A DNA stretch of 64,000 nucleotides, from contig OZ017797.1 in the NCBI GenBank assembly GCA_963969395.1, positions 20,150,001-20,214,000 of the forward strand, read 5' to 3'. Of this stretch, positions 23,780-37,454 are shown in pieces. The position numbers were made by a program, and so were the translations under genes. The stretch is from Pseudoscleropodium purum (Eukaryota > Streptophyta > Bryopsida > Hypnales > Brachytheciaceae). Every line of letters begins with the position of its first letter. The first letter of the stretch is position 1. The notes beneath the pieces are model-generated. The model saw only the letters and a list, made by a program, of their open reading frames with translations. It did no database searches and was not told the DNA's origin.

Positions 23780-24665
23780 TTAACCCCTGAAGGACCAAGC
23801 TATAGCTCACTACAAATGGAGTTTATATATATATATATTTTTTTTATTTTCAAAAAACATGGGGATGAGGTTTTTCTTTAAGGCCCAACAATTTTCATAT
23901 CTTTTGACTACATCATTAAAAAATTATTGTATGATCTGTAGTTTTTTCCATTGTGTACGTAGTTTGAGTAGATTAGGAAAAATCGTTTTTTTCATAAATA
24001 AAAATTTGAAATTAGTTTTCTAGATTTATATATATGTAGAAATTTTTGAATCATTTCATTTTGATCATTAAATCAAAAATTATGTAGAGTTTTAGTTTGT
24101 GGATACTTATGGATTTTTTACTCTAAAATAAATCTTCAAGTTGTTTATTTAATTCAATTTTCAATATTTTTGAAGAAAGATAAAACCATAAGATGATTTA
24201 CTTATTACAACATTGTAACCATTGGGATTGGTGTTTTTCAATTTCATAATTAAATTATTAACAATTTAATATTTTAATTTATTCTCATTTCTTTCTATTT
24301 ACTATTTTTTTTCCTATATGTTATAGAACTCCAAATGATTTGAAATTTTACAAGCTTGTAGCCAACTTGCCTTGAAGAATTAATCCTAAGAATTGCAACT
24401 ATTTTGGACATTTTTTCATCTTGTGAAGTGTAATTGTCTAATTTTTTGCAGGGTCCAAAAAGGCTTTTTGTCAATTCAAATGCTAATATCTTGCAATCTA
24501 CTTGGTGAAAATTTTAAAAAAAATTTTCACATCTTTTCAAATGATTTTACTATGGTTGGATGTGTCCAAAAATGTTTTTTTTTTTTAAATTTTGATACTT
24601 GTCTTTGAATTGGCAATTTTGAAGCATTTTTGGTGAAAACATAGTCAAGAAACTTTAGGCGTCAA
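23780..24665 (+). mobile_element. TTAA-ended TIR element, long subfamily (copy B)
   Basis: Left end TTAACCCCTGAAGGACCAAG matches the element at 41450. The right end is decayed (CTTTAGGCGTCAA) but is preceded by the conserved 'ggtgaaaacatagtcaa'. 886 bp, full-length relative of 41450-42412, non-coding. Confidence 0.7.
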
Positions 24666-25163
24666 ATTTATGACCTTATTTTTGCAAATTCAATTTTGAA
24701 TTATATAGTCAATGTAATTTTGGCTTGGTCAACCACTTAATACACTTCTACATTTGTAATTAAAAAATATATATATTCTAGTAATACCAAATTCAATCAT
24801 TAAATTGGACAACAATTTGATAAAATATCTCTACAATTAGGATGACCCTCAGCCAAGTAGTATTGAGAAAGAAAAATAATTTTCAATCTATTTGTTGTCT
24901 AGGAATAGAACATCAAAGTGCTTTAGGGTTAAACTCTAAAGTTTCAAAGTCAAAAATATGTTGTGATATTTGTGTTGACCATTTGTTTGAATTAAGATGT
25001 AATCAAAAATTGAGTTCACAAAAAACCACTCTAGTAGAGTAAGTATATTGGCAAGTTTTTCACCTTGTTTTATTGCAAAGATTTAAAAAAAAATTCTATT
25101 CCCTTCAACTACCTTAAAAAATTGTTCGTACAAATAGCTAAAATGATCTTCATTGTGATGGAT
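24666..25163. other. Intergenic, no gene seen
   Basis: AT-rich spacer between two TTAA elements. The 66-codon frame at 24842-25042 shows no recognisable domain. Confidence 0.5.
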
Positions 25164-25336
25164 TTAACTTGTAAAGGACATGTTGGTTACCATAGAAATC
25201 ATCCTCTTGGAATATCGTGTGCATCATTTGCTTAAAAAATTCAAGAGCAAGAATTGAAGGTTAAACTATTATGCAAGACTTTCCTCTTTTTACACAAAAT
25301 TGTTGCCCGAGGGGACAATGGAAATTCAAGGATTAA
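25164..25336 (+). mobile_element. TTAA-ended short TIR element (copy L)
   Basis: Starts TTAACTTGTAAAGGACATG and ends TTCAAGGATTAA. Internal segments 'gttggttaccatagaaatcatc' (compare 'gttggtctccattgaaatca' at 10685) place it with the short subfamily. Diverged and internally shortened. Confidence 0.5.
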
Positions 25337-25391
25337 TTTACATGTGGTTTTACAATAAAGCTATAGCCACACCCTTGTTCCACGGAAGGCA

Positions 25392-26204
25392 TTAACCTTT
25401 CGAGGGTCTCATTTATTTCAATTGGTGCCCGGGAGCAAAAGTTATACCTCAAAAAGCTTGAAACTAAACTTAGTAGGCAACACAAAAAAATTGCAAAAAA
25501 TCAAAATAAATTTTTATTTTTTTTCCTCTAAAATGTTTCATTTTTGTCTACATGTGAAGCTTTGATTCATTCTATTTGAACTAATAATGATAAAATTAAT
25601 GACAATCTTGTTTTTTAGGCAATTTCAGCATCTTCTTAAAAAAATAACTTTTAGGATTCATTTTTGAATGCAATTTTTATAATTTTTCACAAATTTTTTT
25701 TAAAAATGTTGTGTTTTCTTGCTAAAACAATCTCACCATTGAGATTACTGTCTTTCAATCCCATCTTGGAGTTATTAACAATTTAGTTTTTTTTCCAATC
25801 TTAGACCTACTTCTACTTAACATTTTTTTAAAGAATGAAAATCAAGTGTGTGTTTTTTGGATTTCTTTTTCTAAACTTTCAACTCAATTCTTCAACATAA
25901 ATTTTTTTTAATTCAAAGTTTGTAGTGCAAAAAAATTTCACAATTGGTGGTCAAAGTCATCTGCAATTGCAGGCCAATGTTAAAAAAAAATTCTTTTTCA
26001 ACTTTGAATGCTAATATCTTCCAATCTATACGGTCAAACTTCATGAAATTTTTACCACATGAGCTAAGACAAGTGAAGTACAAGATCCAATGGTTAGATT
26101 CTAAAAAAATTATCTTTTTTGTTTTCTTAAGTGATTGACCCAAAAATGGCAGTTTTGAGTGGTTTTTGACAAAAAAAAAACGGTCTTGGGAATTTAGGGG
26201 TTAA
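25392..26204 (-). mobile_element. TTAA-ended TIR element, second long subfamily (copy E)
   Basis: Left end TTAACCTTTCGAGGG, right end GGGAATTTAGGGGTTAA. Relatives are 42574-43230 and 45772-46785, both in the opposite orientation; shared features are 'caattggtgcccggg' near one end and 'gttttcttgctaaaacaatctc' inside. 813 bp, non-coding. Confidence 0.65.
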
Positions 26205-26292
26205 GGTTTAGCCCATTTCAACAGAAATATCGCATGGATTTTAATAAAGGTCCCAAATCTCACTAGAACAACAAATAAAAGTTTTCAAAATA

Positions 26293-26518
26293 CACTAGTC
26301 GGATTCCGTGTTTATTTAAACATGGATTGTCTAACTTGATGCCATTTACTTGTGCGTTCAATGTAGCAACCCTATGTTGTTCTGTCAACATTGACATCAC
26401 CTAATGTTCACTATAACATCTTCAATGACAAAAACATAGTGTTATTACATTGAATGCGCAAGTAAACAACATTAAGTTAGACAACCTATGTCTAAATAAA
26501 AGCGGGATTCTTCTAGTG
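26293..26518. mobile_element. CACTA-type foldback MITE with perfect 3-bp TSD
   Basis: Begins CACTAGTCGGATTCC and ends GGGATTCTTCTAGTG, so the termini are CACTAG / CTAGTG as in En/Spm (CACTA) elements. It is flanked by the trinucleotide ATA on both sides (26290-26292 and 26519-26521), the 3-bp duplication expected for that superfamily. The two halves are inverted repeats over roughly 80-100 bp each, so the 226-bp unit can fold into one long hairpin. Non-coding. Confidence 0.85.
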
Positions 26519-27474
26519 ATATAAAGGTTTTGTGATCATCTTTTTAAACTTTAATGTTTTTAGGACTAAATGGTCTTATGAAATTTGATGCCTTTACTTG
26601 TGAGTTTTAAATTTTCTTTACTATAAGATTGACAAGTGGTATAAAAAACACTTCCATTAGATGATATTTGAGGTCTTTGAAAGACTGCAAGTTTTTAATT
26701 ATGGTAACAATGTGAATAGTCAAAACCTGTTTGCTAACATGGCCGAGACCTTGCCATGTCAAATATTAATGTTTCATTAATATTTGACTTTTATGAAATA
26801 TATATATAATTATTAAATAATCTAATTGCGTCATTGCTATTCTCAACTATGGGAACAATAGTAAAATAGTCTTTTGACCGTCTTATTGATAACAAATTCT
26901 TGCCAATAATGTACATGTTCTAAATATGAGAGGCTGAGATTGATTGTAAACATACCTATCATCAACACATTGAAAATTCATATTTTATTCATACAATGTC
27001 CAAAAATACAAACAAAGAAAATGTATAAAATTTATTCAATTGTCAATTATACTCATTTTAAAATACTAAAAATAATAAATTAGAAACCAATCCCATATAC
27101 TTATTTGGACAATTTTAAGTATAGTCACCTCAATTGATGGAAGATTCATTTTCACTATTTTCTATATGGAGCACCCCTTGCATTACCAATCTAGACTAGA
27201 AAATATACAAGTGAATTTTCACACCGACAAAATCTAGGAATTCTAAAAATATCTTATATTGTCATGTACACATTATTGCAAATCAAATCAAATATAAGTT
27301 GGCAAGGCAAAGTTAGTGCTTGTTGTAAATGAAACATGAATTTATGTAGACAATTCTCTATTTGCAATTATAATTTTCTTCTACTTTTGTCAAAAAATAA
27401 TTTACACAAGGTTACAAAAGAAAAGCCTATAATTAGAAATTGGAAGTTAGTAATAATCATGGCAAAGCATTGAA

Positions 27475-27800
27475 GGTAGGAGGTCCATTAAAGTGCTTGG
27501 CCTTCAAAGCATCTACTTTGTGAAATGTACACTATTTGTACATTTTTCTTTCTCATTGCAACAATAAAATATAAATAGTAAACACTAAAAGGTAGATGCT
27601 TTTGTGTTTCAACTTCAAAAATTCATAACTATTTCAACGAAGCCCCAAATAATTATGATGTGACTTTAGGCTGGTTAAATGCCAATTTCAATAATATTTT
27701 AACAAAAAAACTTATTGAATAATATTTCAAACCTAACCTCTCCAAATTAATTTCATGTTCTTAAATAGATGCTTTATAACCTCCTAACTTACCATTTATT
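27475..27800 (+). repeat. Dispersed repeat R2, copy 4
   Basis: Same-strand relative of 9190-9610 and reverse relative of 6840-7180, carrying the 'aatgtacactatttgtaca' and 'cataactatttcaacgaag' landmarks. Confidence 0.5.
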
Positions 27801-29069
27801 GTAATGAAGTTGTGCCCAAATTAATATAAAGCTCTTAAATGGTTGCTTTATGAACCTCTCAATTTACCACTTATTTAAATTAAGTTGTGTACAACAATTC
27901 TATTGAAATTTTGTACTAATTTTGAAATTAAGTGAATTTACAAGTTGAATGAACATGAGAATTTACAACATTAAAGGTAAATTAGAGTTAAATAAGTGAT
28001 CATTAAATTTATCATATTATAGTTAATGTAATTAAACATGAAAAATGTGAATAAATAACTATAAAAATGGCAATAATTTTATTAAAAAGTTGAACTTCAA
28101 ACATCTATATTTACTTGAATATTTTTGTTTTGCATAAAAGTATTAGTACTCTACATTAAAAAGTGCATTTGAAACCAAACATAATATAAAGATATATCAT
28201 ACTAATTAAAGCCTTGCATGCACAAAAATAAGAGGTGTTCCTATTTTTCAATATAGAGAAAGTGCATTCAAAACATCTTACAATGACAATTTTTAAGATC
28301 AAACCTTCTTCATTGATGGAACTCTAAAGAATAAATATACTCATTAAAAAGTTCACTCTCTAGTGTCATTGTCACATTTGGCTAGTTTGTAGCAATGGCA
28401 ACCTTGATGCCATAACCCCTTTCTCTATTGCTATTTCATCACCTTAGTCTTATATAACAAAGTGACTACGTGGGATTTAGGCTTGAAGCAAAGCACCATT
28501 AGGCATTTAGCTAGCTACAATACCCTAGTGCGCAACACTGTATAGAATAAATATGAAAGGATAATCTCTATTATTGGCTAGGATCTTTTGGCTACGTCAA
28601 AAAAATAAGATAGTCAATATTAGTTAGGCAAGTCAAATTTTAGAAAGGTGGGATAAATGTCCTTTGGTTATTCGAAAAAGAAATGGAGTGGGAAGTATTC
28701 ACCCACTCTTCTTTCTTGTAAGAGTGGCACAAGGTTGCTACCAATGATGGCATGAGGTTGCTATTGCTACAAGTGTCTCATCATATTTTCAAATATAAAA
28801 AGTGTGAGCACATAGCTATCATATTACCAATTTGGTAATTATAAGAAGGAACAAATATATTATGATTACAATAACATATTACTAATAAAGAATATAACAC
28901 CTTAAAATGATAATAATATATAATTGAAAGTAGATTCTAATGTGAATTGCTTGGATTTTGAGTTGTTCCATTTCTTTGGACATTCCATTGTTAACACTTC
29001 TTGTAATTATAGGCTTGTATGTCATTCTCTTTATAACATTTTCTATATACATGTATATCCAAATTGTAT

Positions 29070-29560
29070 AAAAAATAGACCACTCCTCAAAATCAACCCT
29101 AATTTTTAAAGGGAATTCGAATAAGGAAGATATCAAAAACAATCAATATGACAAGAATAAATGTAAGGTGAATTGTGAATAAGGAGGATACCCAAAACAA
29201 TGTGCATGGCAAGGACAAATATAAAGTGAATTTTGAATAAGGAGCATATCCAAAATAGTGTGCATGACAAAGACAAATGTAAGGTGAAGTTTGAGTAGTG
29301 TGTAGCTCTATTATTAGTACTATAGAGGTGTCAATCTTATAAGTTGTCAATTTTGGGTATACTTTTTGATGTTTTAACTTCTCTTTGGTGTCATTTCTTC
29401 ATGTGCATCAAATGCATTTTGGCATCACCTACATAACATTGTTTGTATCCTACACCTTGTATCTTATGAAATTTGTAATTAATTTATAATGCATTCTAAA
29501 ATTATGGAACTACTTGCATTTTGATTCATCGTCCTTTAGCAATGTGCAAAAATTGTTGTT
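29070..29560 (-). repeat. Dispersed repeat R3, copy 2 (inverted, internally expanded)
   Basis: Reverse-complement relative of 11400-11740 (for example 'accactcctcaaaatca' and 'atttcttcatgtgcatcaa'). It differs by a tandem expansion of a 58-bp unit at 29115-29290. Confidence 0.55.
29115..29290. repeat. 58-bp tandem repeat, about 3 copies
   Basis: The unit beginning 'aaggagga(t)a' recurs at 29123, 29181 and 29239, exactly 58 bp apart; each unit ends with 'gacaa(g/a)...aaatgtaaggtgaa' or a close variant. Confidence 0.8.
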
Positions 29561-31560
29561 CATTTTCTAAAGGCTATTTTACATTTGATGGGTGGGTCAA
29601 TTTATTGTGTCAATTTACTATGTGAGAGGCTAGATGATACATGACAAAAATCCCTCGAGTGCAATTAGAGAGGATTTAAAACTTTTTTTTAATTAATTTT
29701 TAATTTTTAATGAAAGTTGTTGATGTGGCACTACTTGTGAAACGTCAACACTACATCAGATTTCAATATTTTCAATATTTTTTCAATATATATTTTTTCA
29801 AAAAAAATATTTTTTTATTTTTTTGTATATGCACTACAGGGGGGCTAAAAATACATCTTTAACGGCCTTCTGGAGGGTTCAGATTTTTCCTAATGATTTA
29901 CTGTATTAGAGGCCAAATGACACATGCCAAAAATCCTCACTTGTGATTAAATTGGTCCCGACTCCTTTACACCTAGAGGTAGGGCCAATGTGGTGGAATG
30001 AATTTTTTTATTCAAAGAAGACATTATCCAATATGACCCACCAAAAATGGGAGGCCAATTCTTGGCCTAGGGACCATTGTCAAATTTCAATTGAAAAAAC
30101 TATTTGTATAGAATATCATTTCTTTCAATGGATTTTTTACAATTAATCTCTAGGTGTAAAGTGGCCATCAAAATTTCAGCCCCTCTTTCTCTTTGTATTT
30201 AAAAAAAATTAGCCCACTCTTTTTGGCATCAAGGCCTTTACATATATGAGAATTACCCCCATTATAATCTTGTTCTAATGAGTACTTGAGGTCAGTCTTC
30301 AGCCCAAAAGACGCTAAAGTTTTCTGCAATCTGTCCACATGGAATTCGCCTAGCCTCCAGGTATAAAGCGGCGCTTAGGATTGAGGCAACCTGAGACTGA
30401 GGTGTCAGTCCACCAAAGAGTGAACCCAATGGAGACATGCAACTCCCTAACTTACATGAATTCCCATGAACGGCTCACATTCATGGAACTCATCAATGGC
30501 ACCAAACACACCTCGTCACTCGCCTCAGACAATACAGCAGATCTCTGAGCTCACACCAGAGCAGTCAGTAAGAGTAACGTACCTGCACTGTTGTTTACTT
30601 CTCATGAGTTGATGGGTTGTACCTGCGCAACTAACTCACGACAATCTCCACCTCGTCATCCAACCTGAAATCTGAACTGATTCAATGCCATGGGTTTTCA
30701 GAGATGAACCAGGATATTGCTCCAAGCTCAACTTAATTCAAATAAGGAGGTAAGTGAAAGTAGAGAGGAGGATTGATGAGTGATTCTTACTGTGTGAGCA
30801 GAGGCTCTAACTTACAGGGAACTGTCTTAACTCTTTCATTTGTAGAACCACCCATTCTGGACCAGGGAATCATACCCAACCTGTATAGTGTACAGTTCAG
30901 GTATTTCCAATGAAGAGTGGAACAGATTTCCAACTGAAGCTTGGAATGTTTCTTTTTCAATTCTCTTTTTCAGGGTTGGGACTAACAAGGTACACATGTA
31001 CCAAAGTGTCCTAAAGTGTACGGGAAGTACATACCCGTAAAGTAGTCTCTTGAATGATTAGAATTGGAAGAGTCAAGGCATTGGCTATGAGTTTGAAGCA
31101 CTTTGTGGCTCCCAAAAATCATAGCAATTTTGAGTTTGGGAATAAAACTATGAAAAATTTGCAGTCCCCATATTTCCTATCTTTGTACGTGGAAAAAATT
31201 TGCATTGCTCCGTACTGCTCATGATCTGTCCCAGAATCGCTGGAGTGATCCGGTGTGGGTAGTTCGTCACTGTTTCGGGTTGTGCAGTCCTCCTGACAGT
31301 GAAGTCATTTACAGAAATAAAAAAGCACTTATGCAGGAAAGATAAACCTATTTTGTGATTGACTAGTCCTTCTCGCGAAGGCGAAACTGTTTAAACTAAC
31401 ACAAAGTACGAGTTCATGAAGGAAATATAAACCTCTTGACGAATGGCGCTTGCTTATAAGGTTGGTGCAGCTGTGAGATTGGGTTAAGAGTCTGTCAATA
31501 TATTTCGAAGCCATAGTTCACGTAATGGGGAGCAGGTGCACCAAGCCACCTACCTATACG

Positions 31561-34440
<2,880 letters not shown>

Positions 34441-35338
34441 TCTGTCAATATCATTTTGTCCCCTCCCCGCTTATAATTCAATGGATCATAGTAAGCCATA
34501 GATTAAATTCCGCTATTAGCAGTTCAAAATCTTCGCTCGATAGCTCCACGGCAAAATTGCTCTGGCACAAGGATGGAGTCAATCTTCGTCTTCTCCAAAT
34601 TGCTTCCATTCATCAGGTACTGCCTTCACTGTCACCTACACAAGTGAATTGAAGCTTAATGTATTTACAATCGAATTCACCAGTGGTATGCTTGCATTGT
34701 ACTGTCGAATCCACATGAATTGAAAGCTTCATATGAACTCTGTAGCACACCGTCTTAGTGACTCTCCATTAAGGCATGGCTTCCGAGTATGGCAAGACTT
34801 GGAAGTGTTTTTGGAATCTATGTTGCACACAGTATGCAATATGTTTCGGTCTAGATGGAGAATTGCAAGTGCTCTTACAAACAGCAGAGTTGGCTATGTT
34901 TAGAATTGAATGTAGCAACGATGAATGCTTGCATTGCTGCTTTTGTGATGTGATTCAATCTCAATGATCAAGAGCATATTTTGTAAAAACTTTGGCTTGC
35001 ACAGATGGAGTTTGTCCTGCCGTCCCTTGCAAAGAGCGCAACGGACTCTGACCTCGTTCGCGGTTGGGAAGGGTTAGGTTGGACTCCATACAACACGCAG
35101 CTAGCTAGTAGACAAGAATTGAACACATGGAAGCTTAGTTTTTGCAAGACTTGAATGCAATTGAACTGGAAGAGAACAGGTAAGCGGCTTTGCTATAATT
35201 TATAGCATTTGTGGTGATGATGGGTTTCTTGAGCATCATTAGTAGGGTGGTTGGGTGGTTGGGTGGTTGTAAGAAAAACTTGTAGATTGGTTAAAACTTG
35301 TATTTAATGTTATTTATACATAACATTCTTAACCCTTG

Positions 35339-35544
35339 AAGGATGTTGTGGATGTTTTTTGTTCAATGAATGACAAAGGATCTTTCTATGTAGGATAGAA
35401 GTGCAATTATTCATCCTCATAATTTTGTGTGAAAAGGGGATGTCTTGCTAGGTAGTTTAACTTCTAATGAGTGTTTTTGTAATTTTTTTAGCCATTTAGT
35501 AAAAGAAATGATTTCTATGGTAACCAATTGTCCTTTAGGATTAG
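35339..35544 (+). mobile_element. TTAA-ended short TIR element (copy K)
   Basis: Left end TTAACCCTTGAAGGAT; right end TCCTTTAGGATTAG, one base off TTAA. Internal 'caattattcatcctcat', 'ggtagtttaacttctaatga' and 'gaaatgatttctatggtaac' match the short subfamily at 9905 and 10667. About 206 bp. Confidence 0.6.
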
Positions 35545-35694
35545 AGACCATTTGGAGCCTTTTTGCTTCTTCAATTTGTGCTTATATTTTTAACATTGCA
35601 CAAAGTCTATTTATTATCCTTTAATGTAGCAAACACCAATTTTTGGTGTTTGTATGACAATCAAGCAAGTTCATTAATTTTTTTTGTTTAATTT

Positions 35695-35930
35695 TCCTTG
35701 TTAATCTTTCATGGTCTCTTAAGAAGAGTATGTGATCATTAATTTTTTTTTCTTGTTAATCTTTCTTGTTAATCTTTTGGTCTCTTAAGAAGAGCATGAA
35801 ATCATTTAATTTTTTTCTTGTTAATCTTTCATGGTCTCATAAGAAGAGCATGCAATTGAGTTTTCAATTTTTTGTCCATTTTTTTCTTGTTGATTTTTCA
35901 TGGAGGGTTATGAAAAGTATGCAATTGAAA
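35695..35930. repeat. Degenerate tandem repeat, about 4 copies of 55-70 bp
   Basis: 'tt(c)cttgttaatctttcatgg' followed by 'tctcttaagaagagcatg' recurs near 35695, 35750, 35814 and 35883, with small internal duplications. Confidence 0.7.
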
Positions 35931-36488
35931 TTTTAAATTGATAGTCTTTGTCTTTGTTTGAATGAGAAGTTTGTAAAAGAAAATTGGATCATAAAATATG
36001 TTATTTTATTATATTTGGATAAGTTGTTGCTTTATGAAATTTTGTCACAAAAATGATATTTTTTGAATTTGAGACCAATTAATGAAATGAAATGAAATAC
36101 TATTATATTATACATTTCAATCAAAGCATCTTTATTTATTAATAGATATTTAAAGCTACTTTTATTTGTATTATTGAATTTTCTTTTGAACTTGGGGTCA
36201 ATATCCAAGAAGAAATGTATAGTTGAAATGGGATCATATTTGTATAATATTGCATTGCACTTTTAAGTCCTTGATCTTAGGCTTTACACTATAATTTTCA
36301 TTACAAAGAGAGACAAAAAGTTGAAATATTAGAGTGATTGATTCTTGAAAAACTTAATTTCTAATTCTCGAGAAAATACCAAAGTTGAACTAATGTGAAT
36401 GGAATTCAATAGATGAATCAAATTGTTCAATTGCTACAAAATCTAAAAACAATATCACTTTATAATGGATGAATTTATACACTTTTAA

Positions 36489-36545
36489 ATGTATGTGTAT
36501 ATATATCTATATATCTCTCTCTATATATAAATGTATATATCATCC
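36489..36545. repeat. AT/CT microsatellite
   Basis: Alternating tatata / ctctct / atatat tract. Confidence 0.9.
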
Positions 36546-36716
36546 ATGTTTATATATTTTATTCATATCCATGGATGTAAATAACTTCACCACTCCACCA
36601 AAGATCCATAACATTCATTAGCTTCTACTATCACACCTTTGATTTTAGATTATGATAGATGGTATGAAATATTCCACATCTAACAACCTTCATGCCTTTA
36701 GAGGACATTAAATCCT

Positions 36717-36826
36717 CATTCAAAGTGGGACCGATAGGGAAAATTTACACAACCCAAAATAAGGGGCTTTCTTTTACATTTATCCTAGAATACACAAAAT
36801 TCATCATAGTGGTCCCACTTTGAATG
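36717..36826. repeat. 110-bp inverted repeat with perfect 16-bp arms
   Basis: CATTCAAAGTGGGACC at 36717-36732 and its exact reverse complement at 36811-36826, about 78 bp apart; weaker pairing extends outward. Could be a small TIR element or a transcribed hairpin; no target duplication recognised. Confidence 0.75.
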
Positions 36827-37454
36827 GAAGATTGAGTGTTGTGCACTACCTTTCCTCCACATTGAGCCTCCACATATCCACTTAGCCAATGATGAAGTAT
36901 TATTGAATGTGAAATATTCCACACCATCTACTCTAAAGCCAAGGCAGTGACAGTGCATGCTATTGCATGCAATATGTCGCTTTCAGCACTGCCCGAAAAT
37001 AATGAATGAAAAAAGCACCTACTTTTCATCCACCTTTCATCCATCGTCCAGCGTGGGACAAAGCCAAGGGCCCTACTTTTCCGGGGACTGGGACCGTCTC
37101 CTCAGACCGACGCCTTTTGGGCTGTGATCCCTCCGATTCAAACTTTCCCGCCAAGAATCCTCGCTTGGATCAGGACGCCGCTGTTCCGCTATTTCAAATT
37201 TTCAAATTTTCCACACGTCTATTTCACTCTCACAATTTTCACGTTTCCCTAAGAGCGGAAGTGCCAAAGGCGCAGCACTTCCACATCTTCATCATTTTTC
37301 AACTTCTTCATTAGCTGGGCGAATTTGTCACCAGGATTTGAACCTAGGAATACGAGTCGTTGTCGCCGGAGGAAGGAACGAGGCGAGCAGGTTGTTGCTG
37401 CAAAACGGCAGCCAACTGTTGGAGGAGATCAGAGTGTTTTTTCGGGAGCACAAA

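Larger units (their letters stand above)
26205..31560. other. Intergenic, no gene seen, repeat-rich
   Basis: Holds the CACTA foldback element (26293-26518), R2 copy 4 (27475-27800) and R3 copy 2 (29070-29560). From about 30250 the base composition becomes more balanced towards the HCT promoter. No exon chain was found. Confidence 0.6.
34441..37454. other. HCT 3' region, spacer and BUB3 5' leader
   Basis: Contains the HCT 3' UTR, a short TTAA element (35339-35544), a tandem repeat (35695-35930), an AT/CT simple repeat (36489-36545) and an inverted repeat (36717-36826). From about 36950 composition shifts to the BUB3 promoter and leader. The 3' UTR end was not located. Confidence 0.5.

Noticed and set aside
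37330..37350. GGTTCAAATCC on the minus strand, resembling a tRNA T-arm
   Set aside because: The T-stem pairs, but no matching acceptor stem, anticodon arm or D-arm follows at the right distance; it lies in the BUB3 leader.
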